Assembly (NCBI GenBank): GCA_947468255.1
Contig: CANIMM010000002.1
Location: 1-34,668, forward strand
Direction: 5' to 3'
Length of the DNA: 34,668 bases
DNA from: Chitinophagaceae bacterium
GTDB taxonomy: Bacteria; Bacteroidota; Bacteroidia; Chitinophagales; Chitinophagaceae
The translations under genes and the position numbers were made by a program. Under the pieces are notes generated by a model. The model did not search any database. It was not told where the DNA came from and saw only the letters and a list, made by a program, of their open reading frames with translations. The stretch's first letter is position 1. The number at the start of each line of letters is the position of its first letter. Of this stretch, positions 27,332 to 34,668 are shown piece after piece.

Positions 27332-27373
27332 GGTCAATGGTGAAATTGATAACGGATAGTTGATAACTGATAG
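27332..27373 (+). repeat. Left part of the second heptamer locus plus tandem 14-mer TTGATAAC(G/T)GATAG
   Basis: GGTCAAT GGTGAAA (27332-27345), then TTGATAACGGATAG (27346-27359) and TTGATAACTGATAG (27360-27373), 1 mismatch. Confidence 0.9.
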
Positions 27374-27423
27374 TGTGCTGGATGAATTAGCATAATAGTT
27401 CAGAAGCAGCAAGCTGGCCAAAT

Positions 27424-27493
27424 TTTCACCATTCACCATTCACAATTGCCCATTCACCATTGACCATTCACCATTGACCATTCACAATTCAAT
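27424..27493 (-). repeat. Right heptamer array of about 10 units (ATTCACC/ATTGACC variants) running into the 3' end of the convergent CDS
   Basis: TTTCACC ATTCACC ATTCACA ATTGCCC ATTCACC ATTGACC ATTCACC ATTGACC ATTCACA ATTCAAT, all in 7-bp register; the oxidoreductase stop codon (27482-27484) lies inside a unit. Confidence 0.92.
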
Positions 27494-28525
27494 CACTTTC
27501 TTTTCTTGGCAACTTAGTAATGCTGCCTCAATAATGCGCATGATGCCGATACCTTCTTCGGCGGTTACTGGCATTGGTTGATTATTTGTTATGGCTTTGT
27601 ATACGCCATCATAGTAGTCATAATAGTTACCTTTCAGTGATTCTACCTGCTCCCTAATAATTTGCCCATCTTTTTCGGTATGCAATAAACCTCGTTCCGA
27701 TGCTGGTTCTGTTCCCCAGTCGGTGGTATTGGGTATTTTACCGGCCAATAAATCGGCTTCTTGCACATCGGTTCTGTTTTTTAAAAAAGACCCTTTTGTT
27801 CCATGAACAATAAAACTGGCAAGCGGCTCCCTTACAAATACCCCGCTTTTTAATCGCACGCTGCAATCAGGATAATACAGGAGCAAATCAAACCAGTCAT
27901 CCACCAAAGATTCGGGCCGGGTGATTCGGATCTCTGCAAAAACAGCTTGCGGAAACCCAAATAAACAAATCGCACTATCGATGATATGGGGTCCAAGATC
28001 TTTTAGCAAACCTGACCCGGCGCTTTGAATTTCTTTGTGCGGCTTTGGATTGAGTAGGGGTTTATATCGGTCGTAATGAATTTCTGCTTCTACTATTTTG
28101 CCTAGCCAGCCTTCTGAAATTATTTTCTTTACCGTTCTAAAATCACTGTCAAAGCGCCTATTTTGATAAACGGATATTTTTTTATTTACCTTCTCAGCAA
28201 TGTCTTTCAGCTCTACCGCTTCTGCAACGGTTGTTGTAAAAGCTTTTTCTACCACCACGTGTTTGCCAGCTTGTAAAGCTTTTTTTGCATATTCGTAATG
28301 GGTAGCAGTGGGGGTATTCACCACTACCAAGTCAATTGATTCGTCTTCTAGAATGGCTTCCAGTGAGGGGTAGGAATTCACTCCCGGATAAAACTCGCCA
28401 ATGATTTTCTTGCTTCTTTCCCATGCACCCGCGAGTTGAAAGCCGGGGTGAGCTTGTATAAATGGCGCATGAAATAATTTACCAGACATACCGAACGACA
28501 GGAGGGCAGTTTTTATGGAAGGCAT
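27482..28525 (-). CDS. Gfo/Idh/MocA family oxidoreductase
   Basis: IKTALLSFGMSGKLFHAPFIQAHPGFQLAGAWERS; VVVNTPTATHYEYAKKALQAGKHVVVEKAFTTT; GSGLLKDLGPHIIDSAICLFG. Confidence 0.93.
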   Translation of the reverse strand: MPSIKTALLSFGMSGKLFHAPFIQAHPGFQLAGAWERSKKIIGEFYPGVNSYPSLEAILEDESIDLVVVNTPTATHYEYAKKALQAGKHVVVEKAFTTTVAEAVELKDIAEKVNKKISVYQNRRFDSDFRTVKKIISEGWLGKIVEAEIHYDRYKPLLNPKPHKEIQSAGSGLLKDLGPHIIDSAICLFGFPQAVFAEIRITRPESLVDDWFDLLLYYPDCSVRLKSGVFVREPLASFIVHGTKGSFLKNRTDVQEADLLAGKIPNTTDWGTEPASERGLLHTEKDGQIIREQVESLKGNYYDYYDGVYKAITNNQPMPVTAEEGIGIMRIIEAALLSCQEKKVIEL

Positions 28526-28554
28526 ATTTTTTAATTTTAATATAGGGTGAAAAA

Positions 28555-28626
28555 TTAATTGGCGGCAATCTCTTTAGTTTGAACACGGTTGATAAAAGGG
28601 GCTGCAACACGAATATTTAAAGGCAT
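28555..28626 (-). CDS. Candidate 23-aa micro-ORF MPLNIRVAAPFINRVQTKEIAAN, no recognised family
   Basis: ATG-to-TAA frame read directly on the minus strand in the gap between two minus-strand genes; an in-frame TAG lies just upstream. Confidence 0.2.
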   Translation of the reverse strand: MPLNIRVAAPFINRVQTKEIAAN

Positions 28627-28654
28627 TTTCAACTAGCGAAGTCCATAGTTTACC

Positions 28655-29104
28655 TTAAAGTAATTGAAGTCCATAATGACCAATCAATGTAAATAAGACA
28701 CAACGCGTCACAACACCGATGCAACACCAGGTTATGAGCTTGCTAAGATTTGCGTTTAGCCCAACTCCCACCGCAATGCTTATCGGTGCACCAACGGCCA
28801 TGGTACCTAAAAATCCCAATCCGATAATGCCATATTTATTCCAAATTTTATTGGCTATCGGATGATTGTTTTTTTTCTTTTCTACTATTTTATTTTTGAA
28901 AATCAAACCCCTAATCTTGTTGCCTAAAAACGCGGTAACAAAAACGCCTGTTAGTCCCCCAATCACACTCGAGAAAAAAATCGTCCATGGCGACAAACCT
29001 AATACAAATCCAGCCGGTATGGCTGCGTATATTTCAAATGTTGCGAGTCCGGCAACGGTAAGTATTTTAACAATCATATGGGGATATTCAATTTTAAATG
29101 ACAC
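28655..29104 (-). CDS. Small multi-drug export-like / small integral membrane protein
   Basis: 149 aa; IYAAIPAGFVLGLSPWTIFFSSVIGGLTGVFVTAFLGNKIRGLIF and IGLGFLGTMAVGAPISIAVGVGL resemble the Sm_multidrug_ex family. Confidence 0.6.
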   Translation of the reverse strand: MSFKIEYPHMIVKILTVAGLATFEIYAAIPAGFVLGLSPWTIFFSSVIGGLTGVFVTAFLGNKIRGLIFKNKIVEKKKNNHPIANKIWNKYGIIGLGFLGTMAVGAPISIAVGVGLNANLSKLITWCCIGVVTRCVLFTLIGHYGLQLL

Positions 29105-29163
29105 ATGAAATTAGTTGAATCGCATCGTTAAAAATACATAAGTGAGAACTAATTTTTGAAAAG

Positions 29164-29238
29164 GTGTTTTTTGACTTACAGCTTCTTCACTTTTTGGAGC
29201 TTAAAGGAAAACCTGCGGTAGTGATTTGCAGGATGTAA
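29164..29238 (+). pseudogene. Possible short relic of a Y-family DNA polymerase (DinB/ImpB-like) N-terminus
   Basis: Frame reads VFFDLQLLHFLELKGKPAVVICRM*. LKGKPAVV resembles the 'LKGKPV(V/I)(V/I)G' segment; the +1 frame at the same place reads SFFT after DL, as in 'DLDSFF'. Confidence 0.2.
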
Positions 29239-29243
29239 AATAA

Positions 29244-29277
29244 AACAGGCGAAACCCCAGAAAGAGTTTCGCCTGTT
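29244..29277 (-). terminator. Hairpin terminator downstream of aconitase
   Basis: AACAGGCGAAAC (29244-29255) / GTTTCGCCTGTT (29266-29277), exact 12-bp arms, 10-nt loop, just past the acnA-type stop codon at 29294. Confidence 0.8.
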
Positions 29278-29293
29278 ATTATAAAATGGATTC

Positions 29294-31567
29294 TTATTTG
29301 CTTGCGGCAAATTCCTTTCTAATAATATTCAATGCACCACCTGCCTTAAACCACTCAATTTGTTGCTCATTGTAGGTATGGTTTACCTGTATGGTTTGGC
29401 TGCTACCATCTGCATGGTGCAATACCAATTGTAGCGGTTGATTGGCTGCAAATATTTCCAATCCTATGATATCAATGGTATCATCTTCCTGTATTGCATT
29501 GTAATCTTCCTTGTTTTCGAAGGTAAGACCCAGCATACCTTGTTTTTTCAAATTGGTTTCGTGGATACGGGCAAATGATTTTACCAATACGGCACGTACA
29601 CCTAGGTGGCGCGGCTCCATGGCAGCATGTTCTCTTGAAGAACCTTCTCCATAGTTTTCGTCACCTACAACGATTGATCCAATGCCTGCTGCTTTATATG
29701 CTCTTTGAGTGGTAGGCACAGTGCCGTACACACCAGTCAGCTGATTTTTAACAAGGTCGGTTTTTTCATTAAAAAAGTTGATGGCACCAATCAGCATATT
29801 GTTGCTGATATTATCCAAATGCCCCCTAAATTTAAGCCATGGACCTGCCATACTGATATGGTCGGTAGTACACTTTCCTTTAGCCTTGATCAATAATTTT
29901 AATCCTTTGAGGTCCTTTCCTTCCCATGCGGCAAAAGGATCCAAGAGTTGCAGGCGTTTACTTTCTGCAGCAACCAATACTTGGATTGTACTGCCATCCT
30001 TGGCAGGAGCCTGGTAACCGGCATCTTCTGCATCAAATCCCTTCAGTGGTAATTCAAAACCAGTTGGAGGGTCCAGCTTTACCTGCTCGCCTTTATCATT
30101 GGTAAGGGTATCGGTAAGTGGATTAAATGTAAGGTCACCTGCAATTGCCATAGCGGTCACAATCTCAGGACTTCCTACAAAAGCAAATGTATTGGGATTG
30201 CCATCTGCGCGTTTGGCAAAATTCCGGTTGAATGAATGTACAATGGTATTTCTTTCTGCTTTTTCTGCACCAACCCTAGCCCACATACCGATACAAGGCC
30301 CGCAGGCATTTGCAAAAACGGTAGCACCTACTTTGTCAAATACGCCCAAAAATCCGTCTCTTTCAATGGTGTAGCGAACCAGCTCACTACCAGGGGTAAT
30401 TGAAAATTGAGCGGTTAGTTTTAGTCCCTTGTCTATTACTTGTTGCGCTAAACTTACGGCTCTGCTGATATCTTCATAAGAAGAATTGGTACAGCTGCCA
30501 ATCAACCCTACTTCTATTTTAGTAGGCCATCCATTGGCTTGGGCGGCTGCTTTCATTTGTGAAATGGGCGTAGCTAGATCTGGAGTAAAGGGTCCGTTTA
30601 AATGCGGCTCCAGGGTGTTAAGGTCGATTTCGATTACTTCGTCAAAGTATAGTTCCGGATGGGCGTATACTTCCTTATCTCCGGTTAAATGTTCTGCGAT
30701 GGCATCAGCGGCGTTGGCAATTTCCTCGCGGCCAGTTGCTTTCAGATACCGGCTCATGCTGGCATCATATCCAAAAGTGGAAGTGGTGGCGCCTACTTCG
30801 GCACCCATATTGCAAATGGTTCCTTTTCCAGTACAACTCATGCTGGTAGCGCCTTCTCCAAAATATTCCACTACTGCTCCTGTTCCACCTTTTACTGTAA
30901 GAATGCCGGCTACCTTTAAGATGACATCTTTAGGAGCAGCCCAGCCATTTAGTTTACCGGTTAATTTAATACCGATTAGTTTGGGCATTTTTAATTCCCA
31001 GGCAAGGCCCGCCATCACATCACAGGCATCAGCACCACCTACACCAATGGCGATCATACCTAGTCCGCCTGCATTAACAGTATGGCTATCTGTACCAATC
31101 ATCATTCCACCGGGAAAGGCATAGTTTTCTAACACAACTTGGTGAATAATTCCAGCACCCGGTTTCCAAAAACCAATTCCATATTTATTGCTTACCGAAG
31201 CTAAAAAATCATATACCTCACTGCTTTCGGTAACAGCTCTGGTAAGATCGGTCTTGCTATTTACTTTTGCTTCTATCAAATGATCACAATGCACGGTACT
31301 GGGAACCGCTACCTGACTTCTACCACTTTGCATAAACTGTAGCAATGCCATTTGAGCCGTAGCATCCTGCATCGCAACACGGTCTGGCGCAAAGTCTACA
31401 TAGCTATTGCCTCTTTCAAAAGCGGCAGTAGCATCTCCCTGCCAAAGATGGGCATACAATATTTTTTCTGTAAGGGTCAAAGGTTTGCCAACAGCTTTGC
31501 GGGCCGCTTCAATTCGGCTCCCAAAATGGGCATATACCTTTTTGATCATTTCAATGTCGAAGGCCAT
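29294..31567 (-). CDS. Aconitate hydratase
   Basis: 757 aa; [127 protein letters not shown]. Confidence 0.97.
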   Translation of the reverse strand: MAFDIEMIKKVYAHFGSRIEAARKAVGKPLTLTEKILYAHLWQGDATAAFERGNSYVDFAPDRVAMQDATAQMALLQFMQSGRSQVAVPSTVHCDHLIEAKVNSKTDLTRAVTESSEVYDFLASVSNKYGIGFWKPGAGIIHQVVLENYAFPGGMMIGTDSHTVNAGGLGMIAIGVGGADACDVMAGLAWELKMPKLIGIKLTGKLNGWAAPKDVILKVAGILTVKGGTGAVVEYFGEGATSMSCTGKGTICNMGAEVGATTSTFGYDASMSRYLKATGREEIANAADAIAEHLTGDKEVYAHPELYFDEVIEIDLNTLEPHLNGPFTPDLATPISQMKAAAQANGWPTKIEVGLIGSCTNSSYEDISRAVSLAQQVIDKGLKLTAQFSITPGSELVRYTIERDGFLGVFDKVGATVFANACGPCIGMWARVGAEKAERNTIVHSFNRNFAKRADGNPNTFAFVGSPEIVTAMAIAGDLTFNPLTDTLTNDKGEQVKLDPPTGFELPLKGFDAEDAGYQAPAKDGSTIQVLVAAESKRLQLLDPFAAWEGKDLKGLKLLIKAKGKCTTDHISMAGPWLKFRGHLDNISNNMLIGAINFFNEKTDLVKNQLTGVYGTVPTTQRAYKAAGIGSIVVGDENYGEGSSREHAAMEPRHLGVRAVLVKSFARIHETNLKKQGMLGLTFENKEDYNAIQEDDTIDIIGLEIFAANQPLQLVLHHADGSSQTIQVNHTYNEQQIEWFKAGGALNIIRKEFAASK

Positions 31568-31686
31568 AATGTCAATTTGAAAATTAGGAAATAGGTAAAG
31601 TTGGTAAAAAAGGCAATTGAAACAAAAAAAGCCATTCAGCTAAATTGGGGAAGCAGTTGGTTTTTATAATTTCAATTTATTTTTTG

Positions 31687-31694
31687 CAAATTTA
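31687..31694 (-). promoter_or_regulatory. Candidate Bacteroidota-type -7 element (TAAATTTG) upstream of aconitase
   Basis: Minus strand reads TAAATTTG, matching TAnnTTTG; a weak TTA lies about 20 bp upstream at the -33 position. About 120 bp from the start codon. Confidence 0.3.
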
Positions 31695-31772
31695 CAAAAA
31701 ATCAAGTCAGCTTTTAAGAAAAATGCGGGTTTAAATGTATAATAAATCATTATTTACTTGTAAATTAGCTGA

Positions 31773-31994
31773 ATGAAAACTATCCGGCACTTTATTGAAT
31801 GGCATATTTTTGGCGTTTGCACTGCAATAGGGGAGCGATTGGGAATAGCGACTTCAATTATCAGAAAGAATTTTATTTATATTTCTTTTATCACCATGGG
31901 ATCTCCAGTGGTCATCTATCTTTTTATAGCTTTTTGGATGAATATCAAACGGTACATCCTTAATGCTAGGCGAAATCCTGCAAGGTATTTGTAA
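31773..31994 (+). CDS. PspC-like small membrane protein
   Basis: 73 aa; FGVCTAIGERLGIATSIIRKNFIYISFITMGSPVVIYLFIAFWMNIK follows the PspC pattern (GVC-G-A-.-G-...-R-.F...; single TM). Confidence 0.65.
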   Translation: MKTIRHFIEWHIFGVCTAIGERLGIATSIIRKNFIYISFITMGSPVVIYLFIAFWMNIKRYILNARRNPARYL

Positions 31995-32032
31995 TGCTTT
32001 TCTAATCTGGATGCGTTTTTCGAGTAATGGGT

Positions 32033-32158
32033 CTAGTTAATTGAGCTTCGGCATATTTGCTCCATCAATTTTAGCCCAGCGGAGTTAGGGTCTGTTTCAA
32101 TGAACAATCTGGCTGAGCCAGTTGCAATCGCTGCCTTTGTAATATATTTCGAGTTGGT
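32033..32158 (-). pseudogene. Possible relic of a GNAT N-acetyltransferase C-terminus
   Basis: Stop-to-stop minus frame: TNSKYITKAAIATGSARLFIETDPNSAGLKLMEQICRSSIN*; resembles the GNAT 'A...GA.RL.IE.DPNA.GFY.KMGA' segment. A neighbouring frame gives GANMPKLN* where '(M)GA' is expected. No start codon. Confidence 0.3.
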
Positions 32159-32245
32159 CTATTCTTAAAAGCGGAATAGGGTAAATAGGCGTTTTATAAA
32201 GTTATTGCCCTAAGATTTTCACCTTACAATTATCATTTTTCAGTT

Positions 32246-33205
32246 ATGCAAAAAGAGAAAATATTAGTAGTGGGAGCCTCTGGTCAAATCGGGGTAGAAC
32301 TTACCCTAGCCCTGAGAAAAATATATGGCAATGCGAATGTGCTGGCAAGTGATTTAAGAGAGGAAAATGAATTATTGAAGGGCACGGGACCATATGTTAG
32401 TTTGGATGTGATGAACAAGGAAATGCTGCATGTACAAGTGATTCGACAAAATATCACCCAGATCTATCTATTGGCAGCGATCTTGTCTGCTACGGGTGAA
32501 AAAAATCCCAACCTTGCTTGGAGTATCAATATGCAAAGTCTGCTTAATGTATTGGATATTGCCAAGGAAGAAAAAATCCACAAGGTATTTTGGCCTAGCT
32601 CCGTGGCAGTTTTTGGCCCTACATCGCCCAGGCAAAACTGCCCACAGCAAACCGTTATCGAGCCCATTACGGTGTACGGGATCAGTAAGTATGCCGGCGA
32701 ATTTTGGTGCAATTATTATCACCAACGTTGGGGAATAGACGTAAGAAGTATTCGTTATCCAGGATTAATTAGTTATAAAAGTGCACCCGGTGGGGGAACG
32801 ACCGATTATGCAATAGAAATATTTCATGAAGCGGTAGCAGAAAAAAAGTATCAATGTTTTTTAAAAGAGGATACCTATCTGCCGATGATGTATATGCCGG
32901 ATGCCATTCAGGCTACCATTGAATTGATGGAAGCACCAGAGGAAAAAATTAAGGCCCGCACTGCATATAATATTTCAGGCATGAGTTTTTCTCCTAAAGA
33001 AATTGCAGCCGAGATTAAAAAGTATATACCTGGGTTTTCAGTGAGCTATCAACCCGATTACCGTCAAGCGATTGCCGATAGTTGGCCACAAAGCATTGAC
33101 GATGCGGAGGCTAGAAATGATTGGGGCTGGAAGGAAGCGTATAATCTTGAGCGAATGACAAAAGATATGTTGGTAAATTTAGCACCTACCCAATTTGTAA
33201 AGTAG
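32246..33205 (+). CDS. NAD-dependent epimerase/dehydratase family, L-threonine 3-dehydrogenase-like (SDR type)
   Basis: ILVVGASGQIGVELTLALRKIYG; YLLAAILSATGEKNPNLAWSINMQSLLNVLDIA; ITVYGISKYAGEFWCNYYHQRWGIDVRSIRYPGLISYKSAPGGGTTDYAIEIFHEA; NISGMSFSPKEIAAEI. Confidence 0.88.
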   Translation: MQKEKILVVGASGQIGVELTLALRKIYGNANVLASDLREENELLKGTGPYVSLDVMNKEMLHVQVIRQNITQIYLLAAILSATGEKNPNLAWSINMQSLLNVLDIAKEEKIHKVFWPSSVAVFGPTSPRQNCPQQTVIEPITVYGISKYAGEFWCNYYHQRWGIDVRSIRYPGLISYKSAPGGGTTDYAIEIFHEAVAEKKYQCFLKEDTYLPMMYMPDAIQATIELMEAPEEKIKARTAYNISGMSFSPKEIAAEIKKYIPGFSVSYQPDYRQAIADSWPQSIDDAEARNDWGWKEAYNLERMTKDMLVNLAPTQFVK

Positions 33206-33220
33206 GAGGTATTGGATAGG

Positions 33221-34168
33221 CTATGTTTGCGAACTAAAAATGTCTTTCATTTTTTGCATCAAATCTTTGGCAATCATCCTCTCGGCTGTAAGAATCATAT
33301 TTTTAAAAGCAAGTGCATGTGAGATGCCATGTCCAATTACAACAGGTTTTGCAACCCCTAGGACCGGCACACCGCCATATACTTCAAAATTAAAACGTTC
33401 AAAATGTTCATCGTGTATTCCTCTACGTTGCACGAGATCGTAAACACTTTCTGCCAGTTTTAAGACTACATTACCAGTAAATCCCTCGCAAACCATCACA
33501 TCTGCCTTATCTATTAAGACATCTCTTCCTTCAATATTGCCAATGAAATTAATGTGCTTGTTTTCTTTCAGTAAAGGATAGGCTGCCTGGGTAAGTAGGT
33601 TACCTTTTCCTTCTTCCTCACCTAGGTTAATGAGCCCTACTTTTGGATTAGGGTAACCAAGAATATGTTCGGAATACAATGCGCCGAGGGTGGCAAATTG
33701 AGCCAAGTTTTCGGGTTTGCAATCTGAATTGATACCAGCGTCTACCAATAGACCAAGTTTGCCGTTCTCTCTAGGGATGTAGGCGCCAATAGTAGGTCGT
33801 GAAACGCCTTCTATTGCCTTAATGCTGAATAATGATCCCACCATCATGGCGCCGGTATTGCCAGCGCTAATAAATGCATCCGTTTTGCCGGAAGCTAGTA
33901 ATTCAAATCCGATGGCGATGGAGGATTGTGGTTTTTCACGAAGTGCCTTGGTAGGATGCTCTTGCATACCGATTACCTCAGCAGCATGCAGTACAGTGAT
34001 GGAGTCGGTAGGTATGGAATGTGCCAATAGCAACGCTTCCACGATGGCTTTGTCGCCAATCAGTGTTAGGGTTGTATTTTTATCTCCTTCGGCTATAAAA
34101 AGCGAAATACCTTTTACTGCTTCCAGCGGGGCATAATCGCCACCCATCATATCAAGGGCAATATTCAT
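33221..34168 (-). CDS. plsX: Phosphate acyltransferase PlsX
   Basis: MNIALDMMGGDYAPLEAVKGI; SSIAIGFELLASGKTDAFISAGNTGAMMVGSLFSIKAIEGVSRPTIG; VMVCEGFTGNVVLKLAES; VGHGISHALAFKNMI-like C-terminus. Confidence 0.97.
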   Translation of the reverse strand: MNIALDMMGGDYAPLEAVKGISLFIAEGDKNTTLTLIGDKAIVEALLLAHSIPTDSITVLHAAEVIGMQEHPTKALREKPQSSIAIGFELLASGKTDAFISAGNTGAMMVGSLFSIKAIEGVSRPTIGAYIPRENGKLGLLVDAGINSDCKPENLAQFATLGALYSEHILGYPNPKVGLINLGEEEGKGNLLTQAAYPLLKENKHINFIGNIEGRDVLIDKADVMVCEGFTGNVVLKLAESVYDLVQRRGIHDEHFERFNFEVYGGVPVLGVAKPVVIGHGISHALAFKNMILTAERMIAKDLMQKMKDIFSSQT

Positions 34169-34188
34169 GGTACATTCATTAAATAAAA

Positions 34189-34232
34189 AATTCTAAGTCA
34201 TAAATTCTTCATCGAATTTAGAACTTAGAATT
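34189..34232. repeat. Imperfect inverted repeat between rpmF stop and plsX start
   Basis: AATTCTAAGTCATAAATTC (34189-34207) vs GAATTTAGAACTTAGAATT (34214-34232): 17 of 19 positions pair, 6-nt loop. Confidence 0.8.
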
Positions 34233-34248
34233 CAGCATTTGAAAAATA

Positions 34249-34443
34249 TTATGCTTTTAGGGGCGCTTTTTCAGCTACCACTTGTCCTTTGTAGTATAAT
34301 TTGCCTTCACTAACATGTGCACGGTGACGTACATGTGTTTCTCCGGTTGTCTTATCCACGGTTAACGTAGTTTCGCTTGCTTTATAATGCGTCCTTCTTT
34401 TTGCGCTGCGTTGTTGCGAATGGCGTCGTTTGGGATTTGGCAT
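34249..34443 (-). CDS. rpmF: 50S ribosomal protein L32
   Basis: MPNPKRRHSQQRSAKRRTHYKASETTLTVDKTTGETHVRHRAHVSEGKLYYKGQVV; upstream of plsX as in the common yceD-rpmF-plsX order. Confidence 0.96.
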   Translation of the reverse strand: MPNPKRRHSQQRSAKRRTHYKASETTLTVDKTTGETHVRHRAHVSEGKLYYKGQVVAEKAPLKA

Positions 34444-34539
34444 ATGGGTAAATTTTAGTTGATATTAATTGATAATTGTTTTAACTGATATTTAAATCCG
34501 ATGGGTGATAAATAGTTTCCATTATTACCCATTGATTAT

Positions 34540-34668
34540 TTACTCTTCACTTTTAAACTTTTCCAGGCCTTTCCAAATGGTTTGGGCATTTCTGGCATCT
34601 TCACTAATCCTCATTTCCTTCAACTTTTCTAACGCTTCATTATTGCATTGGGGTCCACCCATTTCTTC
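34540..34668 (-). CDS. YceD/DUF177 family protein, C-terminal part (truncated by window edge)
   Basis: Minus-strand frame open to the window edge: EEMGGPQCNNEALEKLKEMRISEDARNAQTIWKGLEKFKSEE*; expected neighbour of rpmF. Confidence 0.65.
   Translation of the reverse strand, partial: EEMGGPQCNNEALEKLKEMRISEDARNAQTIWKGLEKFKSEE

Noticed and set aside
30486-31124. 212-aa ORF (+) antisense to aconitase
   Set aside because: Long antisense frame inside a well-supported conserved gene; no recognisable domain, explained by codon bias on the opposite strand.

Overview
The window looks like an ordinary chromosomal segment of a Bacteroidota genome, probably Chitinophagaceae-like judging from protein style and gene content; no taxonomic search was run. 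From left to right it holds: (1) a co-directional carbohydrate operon at about 1-7960 (truncated PVC-type dehydrogenase/cytochrome c, ThuA, two TIM-barrel isomerase/epimerases, MFS transporter, Gfo/Idh/MocA oxidoreductase, DUF1080), consistent with a 3-keto-glycoside or related pathway; (2) an NRAMP-related transporter with altered metal-ligand motifs, a second DUF1080 protein and sucC; (3) purine nucleoside phosphorylase with a putative porin, TlpA-like thioredoxin, transglutaminase-like and PpiC-like proteins; (4) glmS and a DUF4954 hexapeptide protein; (5) an AraC regulator divergent from an SSS symporter and a DHDPS-family gene; (6) mgtE, a SET-domain protein, an oxidoreductase, a small membrane protein, aconitase, a PspC-like protein, an L-threonine dehydrogenase-like SDR, plsX, rpmF and a truncated YceD/DUF177. 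No CRISPR array, phage, IS element, tRNA or rRNA was recognised. The most unusual signals are intergenic. Two convergent gene pairs are separated almost exactly stop-to-stop by inverted arrays of a heptamer (GGTGAAT / ATTCACC); one array pair encloses a perfect 22-bp-arm hairpin. There are also other word-based inverted repeats, an 18-aa cationic micro-ORF overlapping the tlpA start by ATGA, and two possible gene relics (GNAT-like and Y-family-polymerase-like).
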